Notes under the pieces: model-generated
Databases searched by the model: none
Seen by the model: only the letters and a program-made list of their open reading frames with translations
Told to the model about the DNA's origin: nothing
Part shown: positions 52,522 to 61,070 of the stretch, one piece after another
Layout of the letters: each line of letters begins with the position of its first letter
Position numbering within the stretch: position 1 is the stretch's first letter
Program-made: the position numbers and the translations under genes
NCBI GenBank assembly: GCA_902386205.1
Contig: CABMIH010000041.1
Span: forward strand, 17,391 to 81,390
DNA from: an uncultured archaeon
GTDB taxonomy: Archaea; Halobacteriota; Methanosarcinia; Methanosarcinales; Methanoperedenaceae
Length of the DNA stretch: 64,000 bases
Reading direction: 5' to 3'

Positions 52522-53564
52522 TAATAAAATTAAAGAAAAGCTTAAAAAATGAGGTGGGCATCCTTTATCCGGGTTATTTTGCCTTTATAATGGCAACCGG
52601 GATAGTTTCAATTGCCTCTTATTTACAGGGGATGTTTTCCCTCGCCAGGGCACTTTTTTTCATCAATATTTTGGGATACGCGGTTTTGTGGTTTCTCACT
52701 CTACTTCGCCTTTCCTGGCACTTTCCCAAATTCATTTCCGATTTAACTTCCCACGTCCGCGGCCCGGGATTTTTTACACTTGTAGCTGGCACGTGCATTC
52801 TTGGGAACCAGTTCGTGCTTATTGCACAGGATTTCACAACTGCGATATACCTCTTTTTTGCTGGAACTGTTCTCTGGCTCATACTGATATACGCATTCTT
52901 TACAGCCGTAATTGCAGGGGAATCAAAACCCGACTTGGGAACAGGGATCCACGGGGGATGGTTTATTTCTGTCGTAGCCACTCAATCGGTCGCTGTTCTT
53001 GGCGCTCTGGTCGCCTCCAGGTTTATTGGATGGCAGGAATATTTCCTTTTTCTCTCACTGGTCCTGTTCCTGGTCGGCTCCATGCTGTACCTGATAATTA
53101 TAACTCTTGTCTTTTACAGGCTCATGTTCTTTAACCTTGCTCCAAAAGAGTTCATACCCCTTTACTGGGTGGACATGGGCGCCGCAGCTATCACAACTCT
53201 TGCAGGGGGAAGGCTTATCCTTGCCTCCGGAGAGTGGGGATTTTTGCAGGAGATACTTCCTTTCCTTAAAGGATTTACCCTGTTATTCTGGGCAACAGCG
53301 ACATGGTGGATCCCCCTCCTGTTGATCCTGACCGCATGGCGCCACCTGTACAAACGGTTTCCTCTCGGTTACGATGCACAGTACTGGAGTCTTGTATTTC
53401 CCCTGGGTATGTATACAACGAGCACTTTCGTATTTGCTGATGCTACAGGGCTGGTTCTGTTTCATACGATTTCACGGTACTTCATATACATGGCTTTGCT
53501 TGCGTGGATCGTTACTTTTACCGGGATGCTTGGAAAGATTGTGAAGAAAGTGGATGGACGATAG
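52518..53564 (+). CDS. TDT family transporter (tellurite resistance/dicarboxylate type)
   Basis: The protein has about 348 residues and ten membrane helices. LYPGYFAFIMATGIVSIASYLQG is the opening of the TDT/SLAC1 family, and RLSWHFPKFISDLTSHVRGPGFFTLVAGTCILGNQF and the later helices agree. Family members move C4-dicarboxylates, sulfite or anions. The TTG start is preceded by GAGGAGA and overlaps the previous stop. Placement beside citrate synthase hints at a di- or tricarboxylate. Confidence 0.82.
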   Translation: MIIKLKKSLKNEVGILYPGYFAFIMATGIVSIASYLQGMFSLARALFFINILGYAVLWFLTLLRLSWHFPKFISDLTSHVRGPGFFTLVAGTCILGNQFVLIAQDFTTAIYLFFAGTVLWLILIYAFFTAVIAGESKPDLGTGIHGGWFISVVATQSVAVLGALVASRFIGWQEYFLFLSLVLFLVGSMLYLIIITLVFYRLMFFNLAPKEFIPLYWVDMGAAAITTLAGGRLILASGEWGFLQEILPFLKGFTLLFWATATWWIPLLLILTAWRHLYKRFPLGYDAQYWSLVFPLGMYTTSTFVFADATGLVLFHTISRYFIYMALLAWIVTFTGMLGKIVKKVDGR

Positions 53565-54102
53565 CTAAATCGCAGTAAAAAAGCTGACGAATGTGTATTG
53601 ACGCACGCTACCGAAAAAGAGTTTCTTTCCTTAATCTTCGGGCTGGAATTCTATGCAAGCCAGGTCATCTACTCTTACTGTTCCATAGAAGCTGCATTGA
53701 TCATAAGCAGGGTCAAACCATGTGCATTCCCTGCATTCATTAGCGTTGTTGTTTCTTTTCAAAAATCTCACATCCCAGTTTTTCATTTACCATTCAAAAC
53801 CTTGGAGTGTTACTCCCTTCCCCCAATACACTGGATGTTATTTGACCATGCTCATGTAAATATTTTTTGGTCGAGCGTTACCCTTATCAATTAAGTCGTA
53901 GATAGAAATAAATTGGAAACTGAGGAGAGGATGGAACAAAGGTGGTGGCATACATTGCTCAAGATGTGGGGAGTCAAGAGTCATTTGAGAGCTTCATTGC
54001 GGCGAAGAGCGACTCGTCCGCAAAGGCTGAATTAGAACTTTTGGAAATATAGAGGCTGAAAGCGTCTTTTGTTCCCTGCAACCACCTGTAAGTATCAGTT
54101 CC
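53565..54102. other. Region with one mini-gene and unassigned frames
   Basis: Apart from the cysteine-rich mini-gene at 53631-53786, I see no recognisable gene. A plus-strand frame at 53942-54052 (VVAYIAQDVGSQESFESFIA and on to AELELLEI) has protein-like composition and a stop but no ribosome site; it could be a decayed tail. Confidence 0.35.
53631..53786 (-). CDS. Cysteine-rich mini-protein (51 aa)
   Basis: A complete 51-codon frame starts at ATG (MKNWDVRFLKRNNNANECRE) and continues CTWFDPAYDQCSFYGTVRVD to DLACIEFQPED and a stop. The four cysteines (C-x2-C-x9-C-x12-C) could bind zinc, or one Fe-S cluster. No ideal ribosome site is visible. Its charged, well-mixed composition and regular cysteines argue for a real gene. 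No family is known to me. Confidence 0.45.
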   Translation of the reverse strand: MKNWDVRFLKRNNNANECRECTWFDPAYDQCSFYGTVRVDDLACIEFQPED

Positions 54103-54267
54103 TCACAAAAGCCGTTTCTGCCCTTTATGATCAAGTGCCCTCATGCGATTTTGACTTCGTACCTTCTTATATTCCCGACATGATAGAGGGTTCTCATAAA
54201 GTTCACAGGTTTGGTCTGAATCACCCAAACAAACATAACCAAAGTTACAATCACCGCCTTTTAGAAT
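54103..54267 (-). CDS. Cysteine-rich mini-protein with possible ATT start
   Basis: GGAGGT stands six bases before ATT, after which the frame reads ILKGGDCNFGYVCLGDSDQT, then CELYENPLSCREYKKVRSQN and about 14 more residues. Four cysteines (C-x5-C-x7-C-x8-C) occur in the first 30 residues, with a basic tail. No ATG, GTG or TTG fits the ribosome site; the frame is open upstream but that part looks random. Either ATT starts translation or the true start was mutated. Confidence 0.4.
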   Translation of the reverse strand: MLKGGDCNFGYVCLGDSDQTCELYENPLSCREYKKVRSQNRMRALDHKGQKRLL

Positions 54268-54501
54268 GTTAATACCTCCTTCATTCTTAGTAGCCTTTCT
54301 TTGCCTAAATAGTTTTGAGGGATTGAAGGCAACTGAATGAGGAGAGTCACCAGTGCAGGAGAGGTTTATACCCATGCATCTTGTTACCTGCATGGTGTGA
54401 AGCAGGAGAACATCGCAGTCACTGACCTCACATTGCCATACAGACCAGGCGACCACCGGGGAACGCAGTGCTTACCCGCTATTGAGCATAGTGGCATGGA
54501 A

Positions 54502-55119
54502 TTATTTGCTAATCCGGGCAGTAATAATAAGAAAAAAACCACTCACTTTTTCAAAATCAATGTTATTAAACCCGGCACTCTTGAGCATGTTCAGCCATTC
54601 ATATTTTGAGTAAACTCTAACATCACCTGTTTTATTAAATTTAGATTTCAGGAACAAATTAGCAATGTCTCTGATGAGAGCAGGAAGCCAACCCTCAGCT
54701 ATAATAATATGACCATTTTTTCTTAACACTCTTTTCATTTCATTCAGTGATTTTCCCGGATCGGGATAGTGATGAAATGAAAGGGTACATACAATGATGT
54801 CAAAAGAATTATCTTCCCAGGGTAAGCTTTCAGAATCAGCTACTTTAAGCTCTGCATAATTCCCTAATCTTTCCCGGGCGTATTTGATCATTTCTGAAGA
54901 AATATCAGCACCATACAATCTGGATTTATATTTTTTAAGAATTTCAAGTAAATTGCCCTTTCCGCATCCTAAATCGAGAATAAACTCATGCCTAAAGTGT
55001 TCTACTTTTAATGCCACTTTATCATATAGTTTCCCTGACATTCTTCCGAAACTACTGTTTTCATATTCGACAGCCATCTCATCAAATGTTTTCCTTGAAT
55101 CTTCTTTATAGTTTTTCAT
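54502..55119 (-). CDS. Class I SAM-dependent methyltransferase
   Basis: The 205-residue protein shows the Rossmann methyltransferase motifs: ILDLGCGKGNLLEILKKYK (motif I), YGADISSEMIKYARERL (motif post I), and FDIIVCTLSFHHYPDPGKSLNEMKRVLRKNGHIIIAEGW, as in UbiE-type enzymes. It could methylate a quinone, phenazine-type carrier or small molecule. It stands alone between cysteine-rich mini-genes and an A+T-rich gap. Confidence 0.8.
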   Translation of the reverse strand: MKNYKEDSRKTFDEMAVEYENSSFGRMSGKLYDKVALKVEHFRHEFILDLGCGKGNLLEILKKYKSRLYGADISSEMIKYARERLGNYAELKVADSESLPWEDNSFDIIVCTLSFHHYPDPGKSLNEMKRVLRKNGHIIIAEGWLPALIRDIANLFLKSKFNKTGDVRVYSKYEWLNMLKSAGFNNIDFEKVSGFFLIITARISK

Positions 55120-55431
55120 TATACTTCCTTTTGCCTGACGCCGATTCCCTTAATTACACCCCACATTATGTTATTCTAAAGGACATTTTATTATGATTAA
55201 ATCTTTATTATCCACATATGTATAAGAGTTCCTCATTATAGTGATATAGGTCTTAATCGTTTTTGAGCTGCACCTTTGCAAAGGGAAAAATTTTTATTAA
55301 GTAGTTAGAACAAATAAAAAATGGTCTACCAATATTGATTTCAAATAGAAAATCCTGATACAAAATGTGGCGAAAGATTTAACGTGTAGTAAATAATAGA
55401 AATTAGCAGGCTCTCGCCGGGAGGTGAAAAA
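55120..55431. other. A+T-rich intergenic region, no gene
   Basis: I see no coding frame or repeat. It contains the divergent upstream regions of the methyltransferase and of the small basic protein at 55432, including TTTTTATTAAG at about 55295. Confidence 0.5.
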
Positions 55432-55587
55432 ATGGTTGGTTTAGAAAGTTCAATGGATCAGGCTGAGGCAGCCAAAAAAACGAAACAACCGACAATTGAT
55501 GCCGCTGAGAAAGAGAGGCAGAAAAAGTTCTATGAACAGTTGAGAAAACGCTCAGCACCGCAACCGAAAGCAGCTAAGTCCAAATAA
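55432..55587 (+). CDS. Small basic helical protein (51 aa)
   Basis: ATG follows a strong GGGAGGTGAAAAA. The product (MVGLESSMDQAEAAKKTKQP, then TIDAAEKERQKKFYEQLRKR and a short PQPKAAKSK tail) is charged and helical, without cysteines or membrane segments. It may bind nucleic acid or a larger complex. The ribosome site is among the best in the window, so it is probably translated. Confidence 0.55.
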   Translation: MVGLESSMDQAEAAKKTKQPTIDAAEKERQKKFYEQLRKRSAPQPKAAKSK

Positions 55588-55822
55588 AACCTGATGCCGA
55601 GGTTAATTAAAACAAGACTTAGGAATGCCGGCATCTGCCTGTTTAAGACGTGTGCCGGCAATGCTAAAGGCAAATCGTAGGGGAAATCTAACATGTGGAA
55701 TAGATCGATGATAGACTCCCAAGCAAACATCGCATAAGTTCAATTGCTGTAACTAGTCCCAAATGGTTTCTGAAAAACGAACGTACTTTATATTATGTGA
55801 CATGAATAATATTATCTTCGGA

Positions 55823-56377
55823 TTAGCGTATGACCACTTGAAGAGAAAAGATATTTAATGGTTCATTTATCCCAGGATGGTGATATATCAATTTCAGGGG
55901 AGTCTTGCCCCTCATCACTGACTTGAAACGCAGGGTCTGCACGCCCTTAGCGCCGGATGCATTGGATTCTGGTTTGAATGAAGTTTCTACTTGACGCAGT
56001 ATTTGAGTGTCAAGTTCTGCTACCTCCCAGGTGTAACCAGATGTCGGATCGGCCTCCAGAGTTATGACAAGGAAATCGCCCCTCAAGTCATCAAATTCCC
56101 ATTCGCCTGCATATATGACCTTGTGGAGTTCTATTAGACGCCCGTTATCGTCAGCGTCCAGCTTGACATCTGATGGCAGTGATTTTATATAATTCCCGAG
56201 CACTATAACTAATATTTTTATCTTTATATAAATTATCTTTTTCAATGTATCTTTTGTCTCTTCATCCAGTTTTATAATCCTAACACGTGCAGCTCCTAGC
56301 AAACAACTCCATAATAATAAAAGTACCAATAGCCACGATATGAGCAAAAAATGAAAATCCAGGGGGTAACTACGCAT
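55823..56377 (-). CDS. Chagasin-like (I42) protease inhibitor, membrane anchored
   Basis: The C-terminal 95 residues have the I42 features: LEADPTSGYTWEVAEL (equivalent to NPTTGYxW, the loop that enters the protease cleft), then GVQTLRFKSVMRGKTPLKLIYHHPG. The N-terminus has a hydrophobic anchor (FHFLLISWLLVLLLLWSCLLG) and a second hydrophobic patch. It is likely tethered to the outer face. Its target would be a cysteine protease, none of which is in the window. It is divergent from the nar operon. Confidence 0.68.
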   Translation of the reverse strand: MRSYPLDFHFLLISWLLVLLLLWSCLLGAARVRIIKLDEETKDTLKKIIYIKIKILVIVLGNYIKSLPSDVKLDADDNGRLIELHKVIYAGEWEFDDLRGDFLVITLEADPTSGYTWEVAELDTQILRQVETSFKPESNASGAKGVQTLRFKSVMRGKTPLKLIYHHPGINEPLNIFSLQVVIR

Positions 56378-56455
56378 AATAACAACACCACTAAAAATAA
56401 CAGTGACCTCAAAAAATAAACTTTTCGAAAGATTTCATCTCTTCACTCTCCATAA

Positions 56456-56467
56456 CCCTTATATTAA
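56456..56467 (+). promoter_or_regulatory. Putative TATA box for the nar operon
   Basis: CCTTATATTAAA lies about 35-46 bases before TTG 56502. With GGGGG at 56493 as ribosome site, it supports a start at 56502 or 56508 and not at the GTG at 56403. Confidence 0.4.
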
Positions 56468-56501
56468 ACCACCGACAAACAGGAATTACAGCGGGGGAAA
56501 T

Positions 56502-59342
56502 TTGGATTTGTCAAATAAAGCGATAGCAAAAGAACCGGATAAGGATAAACCAATCGAGCCAGAACCCAAGAAAAATGCACCTGCAGCGCCATCAACAGAA
56601 ACCCTGGCTGCAAGGCATGATATTGCACGCTCTCTCCTTGAGCGCGGGGCACGGGCGGCAAAGCATGCGCTGGCTCTTGACCTCCTGGAAAAGGTACATG
56701 AGCCTGTTGGCGAATATCCCTACAGGGGATGGGAAACACTGTACCGTGAGCAGTGGAAGTACGATTCTTTCGGCAGGACTACTCACTCGATCAACTGCAC
56801 GGGTTCCTGTACATGGAAGGTCTATGTCAGGAACAATATCGCATTCAAGGAGGAGCAGTATGCCGATTATCCCGATATAAATCCCGCTCTTCCCACGTAC
56901 AATCCCAGAGGATGCCAGAAGGGCGCAAATTACAAAGAATATGTTTATGGCCCGCAGCGTGTTAAATATCCCCTGATACGGACCGGCAAAAGGGGTGAAG
57001 GAAAATGGCGCAGGGCCTCCTGGGATGAAGCCATGAGTTATATCGCGGACAGGATCGTTTCTGCCATATCCGACTACGGCCCCGATACAGTGACCTTCTA
57101 CTCGGCCAACCCCGCAAAGTTCCTGGTTTCCTATGCCGCAGGCGCGCGCCTTGCAAACCTTATTGGCGGCGTGGTATGCAGTTTTTACGAGTGGGTTTCC
57201 GACCTGCCGCCCGGTGAGCCGATGACATGGGGCGTGCAGACAGATTCATGCGAGGCGGCCGACTGGTTCAACTCAAAATATATCCTGATATGGGGTTCTA
57301 ACCTGCTTGAAACCCGCATTCCCGATGCTCATTTTGTGACTGCGGCCCGGATGCACGGGACAAAGATAGTCGCCATATTTCCCGAATATAACCCGGTATC
57401 GATCCACGCAGACATCTTCATTCCCGTGAAACCCGGAACCGACGGCGCGCTGGCTCTTGGAATGGCAAATGTGATCGTGAACGAGAAATTGTATGACGAG
57501 AACTATTTAAAACAGTTCACCGACCTGCCGGTGCTTGTGCGTATTGATAACGGGAAATTCCTCAGGGAGAGCGATGTCGTATCTGGCGGCGAAACGAGAA
57601 ATTTTTATTTCCGGGATGAGAGTACAGGAAAGCCCCAACTGGCCCCAGGTACGATCGGCTGCCAGGACAGGACCCTGGAACTCGGCGCGATAAATCCTTC
57701 CCTTGAAGGGACTTTCATGGCAGATACGCTTACAGGAAAAGTGGAAGTGACAACGGTTTTCTCCCTGCTCAAAAAGAAACTTGAGGATTACGATCCTGCA
57801 AGCGTTTCGGGCATTACAGGCGTAGACGCTGGCCTGATCACCCTGATAGCCCGCGAATTCGCAAGCACAAAACCAGCCAGGATCATCGCGGGAGCAGGCG
57901 TAAACCACTATTATCACAATGATCTTATAAACAGGAGCATGATCCTGCTTGCTGCCCTGACAGGTAACGTAGGCATCCCCGGCGGGGGCTTTGACCATTA
58001 TGTGGGCCAGGAAAAGTTCTGGTGCGAGGAGGGATTTTTCAAACTTGCATATCCACTCGGTAATACAAAGCAGAGGTTCCAGCCCACCACTCTGTGGACA
58101 TACGTGCACTCAAACATTGAAGGAGACCAGGAAGGCAGGGACCTCTGGCCGCGCCCCATCGGCGAATACATACGTGAAAGTGTAGAAAAAGGCTGGATGC
58201 CCCTGTATCCCGGAGGGACGCTTGATAGCGGCAAAACACCCCGCGTCCTTATCGTATGGGGCGCAAACTACCTCAACCAGGCAAAAGGAGCAGAACATAT
58301 CCTGGCCAATCTCTGGCCCAAACTTGACCTTATCGTGGATATTGATTTTCGCATGAACACCACGGGTCTATACTCGGATGTGATATTGCCTTCATCAAGT
58401 ATGTTCGAGAAATGGGATTTAAGTACGACCGACCTTCATTCCTACATCACCCCGTTAACTCCGATAATACCCCCGCAGCTTGACAGCAGGACAGACTGGC
58501 AGATATTTTTGCATCTTGCCCGTGCGCTTTCGGACACTAAATTCTCTTATACCGATACACTCCCGGATGGCTCAAAGATCAGCCGTGATTTTTCAACACT
58601 GGAAAATGACTTCACTTCAAATGGCACGCTTGCACAGGACAAGAGTGCGGGGCAGTTCATACTGGATAATTCGGTGGAAACAAAAGGTATGACAATGGAC
58701 ATGCTCGACCATCAGCCCGGGCGCTATGCGGCGACAGGTGAAGGATGGACGAGCGACATAAAAAAGGAAGAAGCCTACCATGCTTTCCAGAGGATGTACG
58801 AATTGAAACTGCCTCTTAATACACTTACAGGGCGGCAGCAGTTCTACATCGATCATGACTGGTTCCTGCGAGAGTTCCACGAGGAGCTGCCTGTGTACAA
58901 ACCGCCTGTGGATGGGACTAAATACCCGCTTCGTTTTCTCACCCCTCACGGGCGCTGGAGCATACATTCCCTGTGGCGGGATGCGAAGTACCAGTTGCGG
59001 TTGCAGAGGGGATACCCAATAGTGTACTTAAATCCGGATGATGCCGCAGCACGCGGACTTTCGGATAACGATCCTGTTGAGATATACAACGATAACGGGA
59101 CAATAATTGCCAATCTCTGCATTTCGCCGCGGATGCCGCAGGGTTTGGCAATGATGTACCAGGGCTGGGAGCGCTATAACTTTAAAAAGGGCGGCTTCCA
59201 GAGCCCCACAACTATCCGCATCAAGCCCACCCAGCTTGCCGGGAATTACGGGCAGCTAAAATTCAAGGTCAATTACTGGGGCCCGACCGGGAACCAGAAG
59301 GATACGCGGGTAGAGATTCGAAAATTTATGGAGGCTGAATAG
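56502..59342 (+). CDS. narG: NarG-type nitrate reductase catalytic subunit
   Basis: The protein has about 946 residues. The FS0 cluster motif is THSINCTGSCTW, with histidine and three cysteines (last in NPRGCQKG), as in NarG. The molybdenum aspartate lies in SDLPPGEPMTWGVQT. The fold follows type II DMSO reductases throughout. The frame is open to GTG 56403, but TTG 56502 is chosen for its GGGGG ribosome site and the TATA-like element upstream. No twin-arginine signal is found from either start. Nitrate is the best substrate guess; selenate, chlorate or a hydrocarbon are alternatives. It heads a four-gene unit. Confidence 0.88.
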   Translation: MDLSNKAIAKEPDKDKPIEPEPKKNAPAAPSTETLAARHDIARSLLERGARAAKHALALDLLEKVHEPVGEYPYRGWETLYREQWKYDSFGRTTHSINCTGSCTWKVYVRNNIAFKEEQYADYPDINPALPTYNPRGCQKGANYKEYVYGPQRVKYPLIRTGKRGEGKWRRASWDEAMSYIADRIVSAISDYGPDTVTFYSANPAKFLVSYAAGARLANLIGGVVCSFYEWVSDLPPGEPMTWGVQTDSCEAADWFNSKYILIWGSNLLETRIPDAHFVTAARMHGTKIVAIFPEYNPVSIHADIFIPVKPGTDGALALGMANVIVNEKLYDENYLKQFTDLPVLVRIDNGKFLRESDVVSGGETRNFYFRDESTGKPQLAPGTIGCQDRTLELGAINPSLEGTFMADTLTGKVEVTTVFSLLKKKLEDYDPASVSGITGVDAGLITLIAREFASTKPARIIAGAGVNHYYHNDLINRSMILLAALTGNVGIPGGGFDHYVGQEKFWCEEGFFKLAYPLGNTKQRFQPTTLWTYVHSNIEGDQEGRDLWPRPIGEYIRESVEKGWMPLYPGGTLDSGKTPRVLIVWGANYLNQAKGAEHILANLWPKLDLIVDIDFRMNTTGLYSDVILPSSSMFEKWDLSTTDLHSYITPLTPIIPPQLDSRTDWQIFLHLARALSDTKFSYTDTLPDGSKISRDFSTLENDFTSNGTLAQDKSAGQFILDNSVETKGMTMDMLDHQPGRYAATGEGWTSDIKKEEAYHAFQRMYELKLPLNTLTGRQQFYIDHDWFLREFHEELPVYKPPVDGTKYPLRFLTPHGRWSIHSLWRDAKYQLRLQRGYPIVYLNPDDAAARGLSDNDPVEIYNDNGTIIANLCISPRMPQGLAMMYQGWERYNFKKGGFQSPTTIRIKPTQLAGNYGQLKFKVNYWGPTGNQKDTRVEIRKFMEAE

Positions 59343-59343
59343 T

Positions 59344-60378
59344 ATGCCTGTAAAGAAACAGATAAGGATGGTGGCCGACCTTAACAAGTGTCTCGGGTGC
59401 CATACCTGTACCATGGCATGTAAGACCATGTGGACCGACCGTAACAAAGGCCAGATGCATATGTACTGGAATAACGTGGAAACCCGGCCAGGCAAAGGTT
59501 ATCCCCAGGACTGGGAACTCCAGGGGGGCTGGTTCAATGTGACTGATAAAAGAAGCATACCGCTTCCGGGCATCAGTGAAAGCTACGGTGCGCCCTGGGA
59601 ATACAACTATGAAGAGGTAATGAAGAGCAACGGAGGGGATTCCCGGGCATCGATACTTGTCCCACGCCCCAGGCCTTCGGGAAATGCATATGCCAGCAAC
59701 TGGGATGAAGATGTGGGCGGGGGAACCTTCCCGAATTCCTATTACTTTTACCTGCCCCGTATCTGCAACCACTGTACAGATCCTCCGTGCGTGGACGCAT
59801 GCCCGCGCCAGGCAGTTTACAAACGCGAAGAGGATGGGATCGTCCTTGTCGACCAGAAAAGATGCAGGGGTTACAGATACTGTGTTAAAGGATGCCCCTA
59901 TAAAAAAATATACTATAACCCGGAAGAAAAAATAGCCCAGAAATGCATATTCTGTTATCCCAGGATCGAGCAGCATAAAGGCAACTTCTGCGCCACCCAG
60001 TGCGTCGGGCGCATACATTATGTGGGTTTTGCAGAAGACCCCGAAAGCGCCGCGTATAAACTCGTGAACAAATGGAAAGTGGCATTGCGGCTGCATCCCG
60101 AATTCAAAACCGAACCCAATGTGTTTTACATTCCGCCCCTTTCCCCCCCGGCGTACACGGCTGAGGGTAGGCTTACGGAAAAAATGCGAATTCCAATTGA
60201 ACTGCTGGCAAAGTTATTCGGTGATACGCAGGACCAGACTCCGGATCAGCGCATAGCACGCATAGAGGAAATCTTCGGGATCATCCAGGCCGAGAGGAAT
60301 AAAGTCAGATCAGGCGGGCATTCGGAATTGATCGATATACTGATTCCCCATTCAGAGAGAGACAGGATCCAGGTGTAA
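59344..60378 (+). CDS. narH: NarH-type iron-sulfur subunit
   Basis: The 344-residue protein has four cluster motifs: CLGCHTCTMACK, CNHCTDPPCVDACP, CRGYRYCVKGCP, and CIFCYPRIEQHKGNFCATQCVG. In the third the residue between the cysteine pairs is Tyr where NarH of E. coli has Trp, so one cluster is expected to be [3Fe-4S]. It passes electrons from the gamma subunit to NarG. GGAGG at the end of narG drives it, with a one-base gap between the genes. Confidence 0.9.
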   Translation: MPVKKQIRMVADLNKCLGCHTCTMACKTMWTDRNKGQMHMYWNNVETRPGKGYPQDWELQGGWFNVTDKRSIPLPGISESYGAPWEYNYEEVMKSNGGDSRASILVPRPRPSGNAYASNWDEDVGGGTFPNSYYFYLPRICNHCTDPPCVDACPRQAVYKREEDGIVLVDQKRCRGYRYCVKGCPYKKIYYNPEEKIAQKCIFCYPRIEQHKGNFCATQCVGRIHYVGFAEDPESAAYKLVNKWKVALRLHPEFKTEPNVFYIPPLSPPAYTAEGRLTEKMRIPIELLAKLFGDTQDQTPDQRIARIEEIFGIIQAERNKVRSGGHSELIDILIPHSERDRIQV

Positions 60379-60409
60379 ATATGAAAATAATTGCAGAGAG
60401 GTTTTGACT

Positions 60410-61060
60410 GTGGTCGATAATGATCCTCCGGCAGAAATTATGGCGGTATATAATCCCGGGACAATAGCGCCTGACCCGCAAGACCCTGCCTGGTATAATG
60501 CCCCGGAAACCATTATCATATTCAGCAGAAGACTTAATGAGGCGGGTGCCAGGACAACCTTCGCACCTGATGAGAACAGGATCGTTAAGGTCAAAGCTGT
60601 GCACAATGGATTTCTGATTTTTTTCTTATTCCGGTGGGATGCCATATCAGAAAATAAGTCGGCAGACGATTATCCTTTATTTGCGGATGCTTTTGCCATG
60701 GAGATCCCTTTATTCACAGAAGACAGTCCTCTCTGGATGGGTGCAATGGACAAACCTGTGAACATAATTTTTTGGAGAGCCGATTTGCCTGCGCCTGAGA
60801 ATATTGTCGCCGGCGGCATGGGTACTCCTCAGGTAAGCCCGGATGCTGCATCCCGGAACATCAGGCATTACCAGAAATGGGATAATGGGACATGGACCGT
60901 CATTATAACAAGACCGATGGAGGCTGTCTCCGAGAACCAGGTCTCATTTGTGCGCGGGAAAAGGTACAGGATAGCTTTTGCTAACTGGAAGGGCGGCACA
61001 TATGCAGAAAGAGGCGGGCACAAAATAGTCTCGGAGTGGCAAAATATTTCTATCCGGTGA
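60410..61060 (+). CDS. Type II DMSO reductase gamma-like subunit (haem b)
   Basis: The protein has about 216 residues and is mostly beta strand, resembling the EB_dh-type gamma subunits of ethylbenzene, dimethylsulfide and archaeal/pNar enzymes. Conserved features include ARTTFAPDENRIVKVKAVHNGFLIFFLFRWDA and WRADLP; haem is normally held by a Met and a Lys. It has no signal peptide, although bacterial gamma subunits usually do. GTG 60410 is preceded by GAGAGG; TTG 60404 is in frame. An 8-codon frame (MKIIAERF) fills the gap after narH. Confidence 0.75.
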   Translation: MVDNDPPAEIMAVYNPGTIAPDPQDPAWYNAPETIIIFSRRLNEAGARTTFAPDENRIVKVKAVHNGFLIFFLFRWDAISENKSADDYPLFADAFAMEIPLFTEDSPLWMGAMDKPVNIIFWRADLPAPENIVAGGMGTPQVSPDAASRNIRHYQKWDNGTWTVIITRPMEAVSENQVSFVRGKRYRIAFANWKGGTYAERGGHKIVSEWQNISIR

Positions 61061-61070
61061 TGTAATCAAT

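Noticed and set aside
53598..53894. Plus-strand 98-codon frame after the TDT transporter
   Set aside because: It is antisense to the cysteine-rich mini-gene and has an improbable composition.
54337..54501. Plus-strand frame TSAGEVYTHASCYLHG and following residues as a transposase (TnpB) tail
   Set aside because: Composition is reminiscent, but no zinc-finger cysteines or catalytic residues precede it; too weak to call.
56502..61060. Calling the molybdoenzyme ethylbenzene dehydrogenase, selenate or chlorate reductase
   Set aside because: The histidine FS0 site, SDLPP motif and NarH-like cluster order favour the nitrate reductase group; the EB_dh-type gamma subunit alone does not decide.
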